From: JADGHX01 sp035760965 | Lineage (GTDB): Bacteria > Pseudomonadota > Gammaproteobacteria > Steroidobacterales > Steroidobacteraceae | Assembly (NCBI GenBank): GCA_035760965.1 | Contig: DASTRY010000084.1 | Span: 1 to 40,540, forward strand | Direction of reading: 5' to 3' | DNA length: 40,540 nt | In this document: positions 32,371 to 40,196 of the stretch, piece after piece | How the letters are laid out: the number at the start of each line of letters is the position of its first letter | Numbering within the stretch: position 1 is the first letter of the stretch | The notes under the pieces: model-generated | Database searches by the model: none | Seen by the model: only the letters and a program-made list of their open reading frames with translations | What the model was told of the DNA's origin: nothing | Position numbers and translations under genes: made by a program

Positions 32371-33360
32371 TTACGCATCGCGGATTGCGCGCCGAACGAG
32401 GTTCTCCATCAGCGGCACCTTGAACTGATTGAAATTGAGCGTCGTCGCGCCTTTGACCGCGAGCTTGCCGGCGCGCGTTGCGAGGTCCTCGTTCTTCTCG
32501 CTGCCTGCGGCGAGCTGCTCGACCTCGACCAGGCGGCGCGGCACGCACTCGACGGCGCCGCACGCCATGCGAAGCGTCTTGATCTTCGTGCCGTCGAGAA
32601 TCATCGCGGCGGCAACGCTCACGAGCGCGAAGTCCCACGTGTTCCGGTCCGTGACCTTCTCGTAGTAGAACTTGGCGCCCGCCCAGCTCTTCGGATAGCG
32701 GACCGCAACCAGCAACTCGCCCGGTCGCAGCACCGTCATACGTCGGATGTCCTTCGCCGGACCGACGAAGAACTTTTCCGCGGGAACGATGCGATCGCCG
32801 GACGGCCCGCGAATCACCATCTGCGCATCGAGCGCGACCGATGCCGTGCCCATGTCCGACGGCGACACCGCCACGCAGCGGCTCGCGCCCCACAAGCAAT
32901 GCTCGCGATTCTGCCCTTCCGGCGTATCCGCATAGCACGTGATGCCGCCGGCGCGGTAACAGCTCACGCCGTACCGGTAATACCAGCACCGCGTGTCTTG
33001 ACACAGATTTCCGCCGAGCGTCCCGGCATTGCGAATCTGCGGACTGGCGACGCGCCCGGCCGCTGACGCGAGCAGCGAGTACTTCTCCCGCACGACGGGC
33101 GAGTGCTCGATTTCCGTGAGCGTCGTGAGCGCGCCGATCTCGAGCCCGTCCGGCGTCTCGCGAATGCCGCGCAGCGCCTCGATCCCGGTGAGCTCGATCA
33201 CCGCCGTCGGACGCTTCGTGCGGTCCTTGAACCAGTCGAAGCTGTCGTTGCCCCCCGCAAGGAACCACGCGCCCTCGCCGATGCGCTTCGCGAGGTCGAT
33301 CGCCGCATCCACCGTGTCCGGCTGGTACAGCTCGAAGTGCGGCATCATGTCCCGGTGCAT
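32371..33360 (-). CDS. FAD subunit of molybdenum hydroxylase, with extra cysteine cluster
   Basis: A 329-residue FAD-binding subunit of the xanthine-dehydrogenase family. FAD-loop motifs: AGGNDSFDW (35-43) and NAGTLGGNLC (111-120). An insertion after that holds cysteines C120, C125, C134, C142, C155 and C162 in the order NLCQDTRCWYYR...CYRAGG...CYAD...HCLWGASRCVAV. This matches the pattern of 4-hydroxybenzoyl-CoA reductase beta and PaoB subunits that carry an additional [4Fe-4S] cluster (family knowledge). Start: ATG 33360 with GGAGG 8 bases upstream. It lies 12 bases after the molybdopterin subunit. Confidence 0.9.
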   Translation of the reverse strand: MHRDMMPHFELYQPDTVDAAIDLAKRIGEGAWFLAGGNDSFDWFKDRTKRPTAVIELTGIEALRGIRETPDGLEIGALTTLTEIEHSPVVREKYSLLASAAGRVASPQIRNAGTLGGNLCQDTRCWYYRYGVSCYRAGGITCYADTPEGQNREHCLWGASRCVAVSPSDMGTASVALDAQMVIRGPSGDRIVPAEKFFVGPAKDIRRMTVLRPGELLVAVRYPKSWAGAKFYYEKVTDRNTWDFALVSVAAAMILDGTKIKTLRMACGAVECVPRRLVEVEQLAAGSEKNEDLATRAGKLAVKGATTLNFNQFKVPLMENLVRRAIRDA

Positions 33361-33372
33361 CTGCGCGCCCTC

Positions 33373-35775
33373 CTACGCCGTGTGGATCTGCATGGGTTTG
33401 TGAGCGGGCGGCCGCTTCGCGATCGCATTGATCACCATGTCCGGCCGGATCGGTGTGCGATTGAAGAGGTATCCTCCCAGCGCGTCGGAGATCGCGCAGA
33501 CGAGCGCCGATGCGGCCGCGCCGAGCGGCGGCTCGCCGATGCCTTTCGTGCCCATCGGGCTCGTGGGGTCGGGCTTGTCGACCCAGTCCGCCTTCAGGTC
33601 CGGCACGTCGAGATAGGTCGGCGGCTTGGCCTGATAGAGCCCGACGTTCCCGGGAATGCCGTTCTGCGGGTCGTACACATAGTGCTCGAGCGACGCGAGC
33701 CCGAAGCCTTGCACCGAGCCGCCCTTGATCTGCGTCTCGAGACCCATCGGATGAATCACGGTGCCGCAATCGCCGACGTTCAGGAAATCGACGATGCGAT
33801 GGGTGCCGGTCTCGATATCGAGCTCGATCTCGATGAAGGCGCACGCGAACGCCGCCGTCTCGCCCCCGACGGGCAACGTGTCCTTCGCGACGCCGATGAG
33901 CCCCGAGCCGGCGAGCGCAGTCGCCGAGGCTCGCGTCATGGGGTTGATGTCGGCGGGCAATTCATGGCCGTCGTACTTGCCGCCGAGCTCGATGGCGCGC
34001 TGCGCGACCTTGGCGAGCGAGAGACTGCGACCCGGGCTGTGCTTCGCGAACACCTTCGCGCCGTCGACGTCGTAGTCGTCGGGCTTGCCGCCGAGGTCCT
34101 TCGCGGCGATCTCCTTGATCTTTTGCAGAGCGTCCATGGCGGCGACGTAGTTCGTGCGCGCCATCGTGAACGAGGTATTGCTGCCGAACTGTCCGATGTT
34201 CCAGGGCAGATGCTTGCGCGAATCGCCCCGCTCGACGACGCACTTCTCCCAGTCGTACTTCAGCGCCTCGGCCGCGATGCGCGCGGTGCCCGAGTGCGAG
34301 AAAGTGCCGAGATTGCCGACACCCGTGTGAATATGAAGGATGCCGTCCGGCGTGATGCGGCACAGACCGTCGAAGCCGTTGAACCCGGCCGGGTGATACG
34401 CTTGCCCGATGCCGATGCCCGTGACCTTCGAGCCCTTGCGCTGGCCGCTGCGCGCCCGGCGTTCCGCCCAGTTGAAGCGCGCCGCGCCCTTCTCGAGCGC
34501 CTCGCCGAGATAGGCGCTCGTCACCTTGCGGCGATCGTTGCCCACTTGCGAGTCGAACACTTTGGGCGTGTTGATCTTGCGAACCTGCAGCGGATCGAGC
34601 TTCAGGTCGCGCGCCGCGCGGTCCATCAACGGTTCGAGAATGCACGCGATCTGATTCTCGCCGGGCCCGCGCTGGGCCGAGCGCGTCGGCGTGTTCGCGT
34701 ACACCGGCACGCCGCGCCAGCGCATCGACTCCGGCGTGTACACGATGGAGAGCGCGTCGGCCGCGTTCCGAAAATCCCAGAATCCGTTGTGCGCGCCGCC
34801 TTCCTGCACGATGTACAGGTCGGCCGCGAGCAGCCGCCCGTCTTCTCCGAAGCCGAGCTTCACGCGCCCGATGAAGCCGTTGCGCGCATGCCCGACCGCG
34901 TACTCCTCCGCGCGGCTGATGCGCATCATCACCGGCTTGGAGATCTTCTTCGCCATCAGCGCGGGAATCGCCATCACGGGGTACGCGGCGCCCTTCGAGC
35001 CGAAGCCGCCGCCGCAGAACTCCGCGATGTAGACGAGCTCGTCCGGCTTGATGCCGATGAGCCCCGCAAGCCCCGGCACGACGAACGACTGGCTCTGCGT
35101 GGAGCCGTGCACGAAGCACTTGCCGTTCTGCCAGTACGCGAGCGCCGTGCGCGGCTCGAGGCTGTGATGCGAGTTGCTCGCCGTCACGAACGTCTCGTCG
35201 TACACGACTTTCGACTTCGCGAAACCGGCCTCGATGTCGCCGTAGGACCAGTCCTCCGCGGCCTTGCCCAGCGGCAGCTTGCCTTCGCCCGCCTGCTCGA
35301 AGTCCTCCTTCGTCCAGCGGATCGTCTGCAGCTTGACGCCTTGCGCGCCGACGTTGCCGTCGAGACGCGCATCGACCGGATTGGGCCGCAGGCTGTCCAG
35401 CGGGTTGATGACGAACGGCAGCGGCTCGAAATCGAGCTTGATCTTCTCGATGGCGTCCTGCGCCGTGGTCTCATCGACCGCAGCGACGGCGAGAATCGGC
35501 TCGCCGACGTAGCGCGGCTCGTTCGTGAGGATCGTCGGCTCCGGCGCCGGCGGATTCTTGATGTCGTCGGCCGTCAAAATGCCGAGCACACCCGGAATCT
35601 TCAGAGCCTCGGTGGTGTCGATGCGCCGCACGCGCGCGTGCGGCATCGGGCTCAGGAGCAGACGGCAGAAGACCATGCCGTCCACGCGGAAATCTTCCGC
35701 GTACTTCGCCTGCCCCGTGACCTTCGCAATCACATCGTGCGGAGTGAAGTTCTTGCCGAGCAGCTTGTAGCTCAT
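33373..35775 (-). CDS. Molybdopterin-binding catalytic subunit, xanthine-dehydrogenase family
   Basis: An 800-residue large subunit. The N-terminal a/b-hammerhead domain (GQAKYAEDFR) is followed by molybdopterin-binding parts: CGGGFGSKG (254-262), the ARNGFIGRVKLGFGEDGRL stretch, GPGENQ and the C-terminal GTKGIGEPPLG, where Glu748 is the conserved catalytic glutamate. The enzyme hydroxylates or oxidises a substrate using water; aldehyde, N-heterocycle or acyl-CoA substrates cannot be told apart here. The start at ATG 35775 overlaps the 2Fe-2S subunit stop by 4 bases. No XdhC-type cofactor-sulfuration chaperone is next to it. Confidence 0.93.
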   Translation of the reverse strand: MSYKLLGKNFTPHDVIAKVTGQAKYAEDFRVDGMVFCRLLLSPMPHARVRRIDTTEALKIPGVLGILTADDIKNPPAPEPTILTNEPRYVGEPILAVAAVDETTAQDAIEKIKLDFEPLPFVINPLDSLRPNPVDARLDGNVGAQGVKLQTIRWTKEDFEQAGEGKLPLGKAAEDWSYGDIEAGFAKSKVVYDETFVTASNSHHSLEPRTALAYWQNGKCFVHGSTQSQSFVVPGLAGLIGIKPDELVYIAEFCGGGFGSKGAAYPVMAIPALMAKKISKPVMMRISRAEEYAVGHARNGFIGRVKLGFGEDGRLLAADLYIVQEGGAHNGFWDFRNAADALSIVYTPESMRWRGVPVYANTPTRSAQRGPGENQIACILEPLMDRAARDLKLDPLQVRKINTPKVFDSQVGNDRRKVTSAYLGEALEKGAARFNWAERRARSGQRKGSKVTGIGIGQAYHPAGFNGFDGLCRITPDGILHIHTGVGNLGTFSHSGTARIAAEALKYDWEKCVVERGDSRKHLPWNIGQFGSNTSFTMARTNYVAAMDALQKIKEIAAKDLGGKPDDYDVDGAKVFAKHSPGRSLSLAKVAQRAIELGGKYDGHELPADINPMTRASATALAGSGLIGVAKDTLPVGGETAAFACAFIEIELDIETGTHRIVDFLNVGDCGTVIHPMGLETQIKGGSVQGFGLASLEHYVYDPQNGIPGNVGLYQAKPPTYLDVPDLKADWVDKPDPTSPMGTKGIGEPPLGAAASALVCAISDALGGYLFNRTPIRPDMVINAIAKRPPAHKPMQIHTA

Positions 35776-36395
35776 GTTGGGACCGCCCCCTGTGCGGCGG
35801 CGCGCATCACGCCATTCAGGTAGTTGTCGTACGCGCCGCAACGGCAGAGATTGCCGGCGAGCGCCGCGCGACATTCATCCCGTGTGGGTTTGGGGTTGCG
35901 CTTCAGCAGCGCGACGGCCGAGACGACCTGGCCCGGCGTGCAGAAGCCGCACTGCGGGGCGAGCTCGTCGATGAACGCCTGCTGCACGGGATGCAGCTCG
36001 CCGTTCGGTCCGCCCACACCTTCGATGGTCACGACCTTGCGCCCGCGCACGCTGTGCGTGAGCACCGAGCACGAGTAGTACGTGACGTCGTCGATCATCA
36101 CCGTGCAGGCGCCGCATTCGCCGCGATCGCAACCGAGCTTCGTGCCGGTGAGCCCGAGCTTGTAGCGCAACGTCATCGCGAGCGTTTCCTGCGGGAGCAC
36201 GTCCACTCGGCGCGTCTCGCCATTCACATCGATCGAGACGAGACGCTCGACGCCGCCGGCGACCAGCGCCTGCCCCTTGGTCGAGCATCCGGCGAGTCCG
36301 CCGTAGATATAGGTGGCGGCCGAGGCCACGGCCCCGGACGCGATGACGCGCTTGATGAATTCGCGCCGCGAATAGCGGCTCGCCTCGTCGTGCAT
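35772..36395 (-). CDS. 2Fe-2S subunit of molybdenum hydroxylase with Tat signal and lipobox
   Basis: A 207-residue protein. The plant-type cluster is CDRGECGACTVMIDDVTYYSC (C89, C94, C97, C109) and the second cluster uses C149, C152, C184 and C186 (QCGFCTPGQ...GNLCRCGAY), as in all xanthine-dehydrogenase small subunits. The unusual part is the N-terminus: a twin-arginine motif SRREFIKR (9-16), a hydrophobic stretch and the lipobox LAGC (34-37). This predicts Tat export and lipid anchoring, so the holoenzyme would sit in the periplasm, with the other subunits carried by this one (inference from known Tat co-export). Start: ATG 36395. It is the first gene of the operon. Confidence 0.93.
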   Translation of the reverse strand: MHDEASRYSRREFIKRVIASGAVASAATYIYGGLAGCSTKGQALVAGGVERLVSIDVNGETRRVDVLPQETLAMTLRYKLGLTGTKLGCDRGECGACTVMIDDVTYYSCSVLTHSVRGRKVVTIEGVGGPNGELHPVQQAFIDELAPQCGFCTPGQVVSAVALLKRNPKPTRDECRAALAGNLCRCGAYDNYLNGVMRAAAQGAVPT

Positions 36396-36485
36396 GATCT
36401 ACCCTCGTCGCGCGCCTCCAGCGCCCTTCTGCATCGGAACGGCGGCGGCGGCGCTTTTCTCAAGACCCCACAAGGTTTCCGTCGA

Positions 36486-36503
36486 CAAAAGGCGCGACTT
36501 TTG
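36486..36503. promoter_or_regulatory. Inverted repeat in hydroxylase operon leader
   Basis: CAAAAG-GCGCGA-CTTTTG at 36486-36503: a 6-bp stem located between the promoter candidate and the first gene. It could be an operator or a leader hairpin. Confidence 0.4.
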
Positions 36504-36513
36504 CCGGCGGTGC

Positions 36514-36540
36514 AGTATAGCCGCAGGTTTGCAGCGTCAA
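36514..36540 (-). promoter_or_regulatory. Candidate promoter of the molybdenum-hydroxylase operon
   Basis: Minus strand TTGACG (36540-36535) and TATACT (36519-36514), 15-base spacing (2 short of ideal, hexamers good). It lies just after the stop of the preceding minus-strand gene and gives a leader of about 110 bases. Confidence 0.5.
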
Positions 36541-36562
36541 GCCCCGGAGTGCACGCGCGTGT

Positions 36563-37117
36563 TCACGGCGCGAATGCCGTGACGCTGCGATAGCCGCTTG
36601 CGGCGACGGTGATCGACTGGCCCGATGTGATCGTCCAGCCCTGCGCATAGCCCACTTCCGTCGTCCCGTTCGGATCGAGCGCCAGCGAGACGCTGCGCGT
36701 GGCTTCGTTGCCCGGCTCGCGCAGCTCCGCGATCACGTTCAGCGGACCGTCCGTCGCATTGCGAATCGTCGCGACGAACCCCTGCCCCATGAAGGCAGCC
36801 CGGAACGCCACGCGTACCGGCACGGGCGGTTTGTTCGCTTCCGCCAGCGCGGCGTCGCGCGTCGCGAGCGCGGCCGTCTTCTCCTGCAAGGCGATTTCGA
36901 CCTTGGTGAGGTGCTCGCGGAGCTCGAGCATTTGAGTGCTCTGCTGAAGCACTTGCTGCTGCAGTCGGACGCGATCGTTCTGCAAGTACAGCGCGAGCGC
37001 GCCGGCTGCGATCAGCATTAGCACGAGCGCGACGACGGCGGTCACCGCCAGTGCGGAGTGAGGGGCGCTTCCGGGCGCGACCGCCCGAGGCGCGTCGTCC
37101 TGAACCTGCGTATTCAT
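36563..37117 (-). CDS. Membrane-anchored coiled-coil protein with C-terminal beta domain
   Basis: A 184-residue protein: a short cytoplasmic head, one TM segment (about residues 22-43, LAVTAVVALVLMLIAAGALALY), a coiled coil (RLQQQVLQQSTQMLELREHL...) and a C-terminal domain of about 80 residues (VRVAFRAAFMGQGFVATIRNATDGPL...) that looks like an Ig/FxLYD-type beta sandwich, with the opening being periplasmic. No family assigned. ATG 37117 is the only start that keeps the TM segment; the longer open frame before it looks non-coding. The 37118-37310 spacer shows nothing clear. Confidence 0.72.
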   Translation of the reverse strand: MNTQVQDDAPRAVAPGSAPHSALAVTAVVALVLMLIAAGALALYLQNDRVRLQQQVLQQSTQMLELREHLTKVEIALQEKTAALATRDAALAEANKPPVPVRVAFRAAFMGQGFVATIRNATDGPLNVIAELREPGNEATRSVSLALDPNGTTEVGYAQGWTITSGQSITVAASGYRSVTAFAP

Positions 37118-37310
37118 GGCCTGGGTAGGCGGCTCTGAGTGAAGTCTCGGTCGTGATCGTGCCCTCGGCTTTGGGGAGCCTGAGCAGGATAACGCCTTGA
37201 TTCTTCGGGGGCTTGGCGGGTAGGCACGAGGCCGCAGTGTACCGGCCGGGGCGGAAATTGTGTACCGAAGGTGTTCGGGGAGGGTTATGGCTAGCGGTTG
37301 GGTTGGGGGG

Positions 37311-37670
37311 TCACCCTGACGACCCGAAAAGACGGGTGACCACTTGCGCGACGCCGACCGCGATCGCCATCCCCGTAGAGATGCCGCCGACGATCCACTT
37401 GATGAGGCGGGTTTCGAGGGCGCTGATCTGCCCACCCAGCTCCGTCCGAACGCCACTGATCTGTCCACTCAGCTCGCTCCGAACGGCTTCCAGCTGAGCG
37501 TGTGTCGAAAGGTGCGGCAAAGCCGTGTCGAACTTGGCGCGCAGCTCCGCGAGCCCGACCTCGAGATTGACGAGTCGTTTGGAAGAGTCGTCCATCGCGC
37601 CTCCGCGACCTCCGAATTCAGGTAAGGCAGCGGCCTTGCTGCGAAAGCGATCCGATCCCATTGGAAACAT
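37311..37670 (-). CDS. Coiled-coil protein with C-terminal TM, paralogue 1
   Basis: A 119-residue protein with heptad-like segments (LVNLEVGLAELRAKFDTALPHL, then SELSGQISGVRTELGGQISALETRLIKW) and a single C-terminal TM (about residues 93-112, WIVGGISTGMAIAVGVAQVV). It resembles DUF1640/CCDC90-like tail-anchored coiled coils; function unknown. Its start at ATG 37670 has GGAG 7 bases upstream, also conserved in the paralogue at 38468-38779; an alternative ATG at 37595 has GGAGG 4 bases upstream and would shorten it to 94 residues. The N-terminal part MGSDRFRSKAAA is shared with the paralogue. Confidence 0.75.
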   Translation of the reverse strand: MFPMGSDRFRSKAAALPEFGGRGGAMDDSSKRLVNLEVGLAELRAKFDTALPHLSTHAQLEAVRSELSGQISGVRTELGGQISALETRLIKWIVGGISTGMAIAVGVAQVVTRLFGSSG

Positions 37671-37775
37671 GGCTGCACTCCATCCATTGGAAGACGATTT
37701 GCCGTGACGCGAAGGCTAGCAAACGCCCGCGCGCGCTGAGCAACTTTCGAAGCACGAATGTACGAAGAAAAGCGT
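37596..37775 (-). repeat. Duplicated 5' region, copy 1
   Basis: This leader and N-terminal coding DNA is highly similar to 38696-38880: blocks such as GCAGCGGCCTTGCTGCGAAA, GTGACGCG(A/G)(A/G)GGCTAGCA and GTACGAA occur in both in the same order. So the two coiled-coil genes were duplicated with their upstream DNA, which may also carry a shared promoter. Confidence 0.75.
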
Positions 37776-37796
37776 CTCGGAAATGAAGAGGACGGT

Positions 37797-37814
37797 GGGG
37801 ATTCGCGAATCCCC
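37797..37814. repeat. Perfect 18-bp palindrome
   Basis: GGGGATTCGCGAATCCCC, perfectly self-complementary. It lies in a 425-base spacer (37671-38095) that has no convincing gene besides the duplicated leader. Could be a regulator site. Confidence 0.6.
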
Positions 37815-38095
37815 TCATGTCTCCCACGGTCGTGCAGACCTGGATCGCTCGGCACTCCGAGGGACTCGCCCTTCCCCTGGTCTTTTCACCGCCCCGCTGG
37901 CAATGCGACGGCACTCGGGTAACACGCAGGCGAATCCTGCCGTCAGAAATCCGCGCGTTCGTCGCTCCCGAGGACATTTGGTCAAACGCCGTCGCAAACT
38001 TGCTTCGCTGCGCCGCAAGAACATCCGGGGACAGACGATTCCCCTGATGTCCGCAAAGATCGCCTGCCAAGAACCGAACGCGACGAGGCAATCCC

Positions 38096-38455
38096 ATGGC
38101 CCGTATGTCCCCCGCACAGCGACTCCGCCGAATCCTGAAAACGATCCGCGCGTGGGAACGGCACGATCCCCGCGCCACCTTCTTCGGTCATTCCCTCCCC
38201 CAATTCAAAACGGCCGTGCAACCGAGCTTGGAGGCGCACGCCAAAGTCACGGAGCTGAGAAAGGCGTTGCGCTTCGCCCTCATCGAACGCAATGCCGCCG
38301 ACAAGCGATCCCTTGAGCTCGTTCGTGCCGTCGGGTTCGCGGTCGACGGTCATCCGGCGCACGGCATCAACAGTGATTTCCACGAAGCGCTCGGCTACAC
38401 GCGCGAGGCCGTGCGTCAGAGCAAGATCCGGATGGGACGCCGACGCAAACGCTGA
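38096..38455 (+). CDS. Small basic protein of unknown function
   Basis: A 119-residue arginine/lysine-rich protein (MARMSPAQRLRRILKTIRAW...KIRMGRRRKR) with helical pattern, no TM or signal. A possible nucleic-acid-binding tail (MGRRRKR). GAGG sits 7 bases before ATG 38096, supporting the start. No family recognised. It lies between the two paralogous coiled-coil genes on the opposite strand, and its stop is 12 bases from the stop of paralogue 2. Confidence 0.68.
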   Translation: MARMSPAQRLRRILKTIRAWERHDPRATFFGHSLPQFKTAVQPSLEAHAKVTELRKALRFALIERNAADKRSLELVRAVGFAVDGHPAHGINSDFHEALGYTREAVRQSKIRMGRRRKR

Positions 38456-38467
38456 GGCAGGTCTCGC

Positions 38468-38779
38468 TCAGAGCCCGAACAGACAACTCACGTGTTGCGC
38501 GATCCCCAGCGTGAGCGCCGTGCCGACGATCCAGTAGATCAGGCGTGCTTCGAGCGCATTTAGGTCCGCCTTGAGCGCATGGAGGTCCGCCTTGATCGCG
38601 AACTGTTCGATCTTGCCGCGCAGTTCCGCCACTTGCTCGCGAAGACTACTCATCCCCGCTTCGACTGCGCCCAGCCGTCTAGACACGTCGCCCATCTCGC
38701 CCCCACCCCCACGACCCGTGCCGAATTCACGTGAAGCAGCGGCCTTGCTGCGAAATCGATCCGCTCCTATCCGAAACAT
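38468..38779 (-). CDS. Coiled-coil protein with C-terminal TM, paralogue 2
   Basis: A 103-residue relative of the 37311-37670 protein. The shared N-terminus is DRFRSKAAA, then a divergent Gly-rich loop, a coiled coil (LREQVAELRGKIEQFAIKADLHALKADLNALEARLIYW) that includes two ALKADLxAL units, and a C-terminal TM (WIVGTALTLGIAQHVSCLFG). The ATG at 38779 has a GGAG ribosome site at the same spacing as its paralogue. Heptad patterns and tail TM position agree in both, so they may form homo- or hetero-oligomers; this is inference. Confidence 0.73.
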   Translation of the reverse strand: MFRIGADRFRSKAAASREFGTGRGGGGEMGDVSRRLGAVEAGMSSLREQVAELRGKIEQFAIKADLHALKADLNALEARLIYWIVGTALTLGIAQHVSCLFGL

Positions 38780-38880
38780 GTCTGTACTCCACTCCGTGGA
38801 AAACGATTGACCAGTGACGCGGAGGCTAGCAGATGCTCACGCGCGCCGCGCGACCTCTTGAGCACATTTGTACGAACTTA
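38696..38880 (-). repeat. Duplicated 5' region, copy 2
   Basis: Partner of 37596-37775; see that entry. The similarity ends before the RadC-like gene at 38906. Confidence 0.75.
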
Positions 38881-38905
38881 TCGCGTGTGCCGTTGCGCGC
38901 CGCCG

Positions 38906-39511
38906 CTAGTCGCTGGCGCGCAAGGCCAACCACGGCTCTCTCATCCAGCCTCGCTCCTGAAAGGAGAGAACGGATTCACCCACGATGATGTGATCCAGGA
39001 GCTCGACGTCGAGCATCTTCAAGACCCGGTACAGCTGATACGTGATGCGCACGTCCGCGTGCGACGGCTCGCAACCTCCTTGAGGATGATTGTGCGCACA
39101 GATCACCGCGCTCGCCCGAGACCGCACGACACACGCAAGCACGCGCCGCACTTCGACCTTCGCGGTGTCCACCGTTCCGTGGAAGAGCTCTTCGTAGCCG
39201 ATGAAGCGCCGACGCTTGTCCAGCAGCATCACCGCGAAGACCTCCTCGTCACGGCCTCCGATCTGCAGGCGCAGGAAATCGATCACTTGCGCGACGGACG
39301 TGACAATCGAAGCGCCCGGCCGAAAGTCCGCCGCGATCAATTCCTGCGCGCGCTCGATGACGACCGCGTCAGGCGCACGCTCGAACTGCGCACCGACTTT
39401 CATGTAGAGCGGGATGCTCCAGTCCCCATCGGGTGTGCGGAGCGGCAGCGTCAATTGCGGCGCCGAGTTTCGTTTCGGACGCGCAGGCGTCGTAGACTCG
39501 CGTGTATCCAT
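38906..39511 (-). CDS. RadC-family JAB/MPN-domain protein (mobile-element type)
   Basis: A 201-residue protein with a complete JAMM metal site: FIGYEELFHGTVD (Glu107/108) and the H-x-H-x7-S-x2-D motif as HNHPQGGCEPSHAD (His140, His142, Ser150, Asp153). The chromosomal RadC helix-hairpin-helix N-terminus is missing; the head (to about residue 70) is short and different. Such shortened RadC proteins are typical of genomic islands, plasmids and phages. Start: ATG 39511 with GGAGG 7 bases upstream. The spacer 38781-38905 holds the duplicated leader only. Confidence 0.87.
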   Translation of the reverse strand: MDTRESTTPARPKRNSAPQLTLPLRTPDGDWSIPLYMKVGAQFERAPDAVVIERAQELIAADFRPGASIVTSVAQVIDFLRLQIGGRDEEVFAVMLLDKRRRFIGYEELFHGTVDTAKVEVRRVLACVVRSRASAVICAHNHPQGGCEPSHADVRITYQLYRVLKMLDVELLDHIIVGESVLSFQERGWMREPWLALRASD

Positions 39512-39542
39512 CGAGTGCCTCCCTTTCAGGCGTTTGGTGGTA

Positions 39543-39576
39543 GGCGCCGGCCGGTGCGCTAACACCGGCCGGCGCC
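39543..39576. repeat. Perfect 14-bp inverted repeat upstream of the RadC-like gene
   Basis: GGCGCCGGCCGGTG (39543-39556) and CACCGGCCGGCGCC (39563-39576) around the loop CGCTAA. It is 31 bases before the RadC-like start on its minus strand. The stretch 39512-39909 contains no convincing gene. Confidence 0.8.
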
Positions 39577-39909
39577 GCTATCTCAGAATGTTTGAAGAGG
39601 GGTCGGATTCCTTTCGACGACATGGAAGCTCGACGAGATGAAGGCGTGAACGACGGGTCCATGTCGTGTGCCCGAATGTGCCTGGGTGGGGCGATGCGGT
39701 CAACGCGTTATTGGGGCGAAATTGGCGGATATTCGGGGCGCGAGTGCGAGTGCAGCAATCCGATGTTCCGTATCCTTCGCGACCTCTGATCTCATATGTG
39801 CCGGGATGAGCATGACGGCACGGTATGCGGGTCTTCGTTTCTCTCAACGCCATCTGCCCTTGAAACAATACAGTTCGGCTGCACGATTGTGCGCCGTGGC
39901 GCTGTTACC

Positions 39910-40077
39910 TTAGGTCCACGTCGTTGACAAATCGTCCTCAGTGCGGGTGAGTGGCCGCGAAAGCGCGTCGTATGTCGCCGAGGCATTCGGATCTTCGCCG
40001 TCCGACCAGCTCACGAGCTCGCCCAGCGCGTTGTACCTCACGGCTCGAGAGCCGAGATCCGTATCGACCAGCGTCCG
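39910..40077 (-). pseudogene. Rhs/YD-repeat protein fragment
   Basis: On the minus strand the frame ending at TAA 39910-39912 reads VRYNALGELVSWSDGEDP and ATYDALSRPLTRTEDD, which are two typical YD/RHS repeat units. Only about 55 residues remain; upstream the frame runs straight into the repeat-derived DNA at 40085-40113, so the front of the gene is lost. It is a remnant of an Rhs-type polymorphic toxin or wall-associated gene. Confidence 0.75.
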
Positions 40078-40196
40078 CTGAAATGCCGAACGGGATCGGT
40101 GCCGCGGACGCCCTTTGTGTCGGCGCTGTTTTGATCTGGATCTTTCCGTTCTCGCCACGAAACCTCGGCCGGCCCGGCCAGCCCATCGTTGCGGCT

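Noticed and set aside
33103..35823. A very long open frame antisense to the molybdopterin subunit gene
   Set aside because: It is the high-GC complement of a clearly recognisable gene; its composition (Arg/Asp/His-rich, no motifs) is typical of a shadow.
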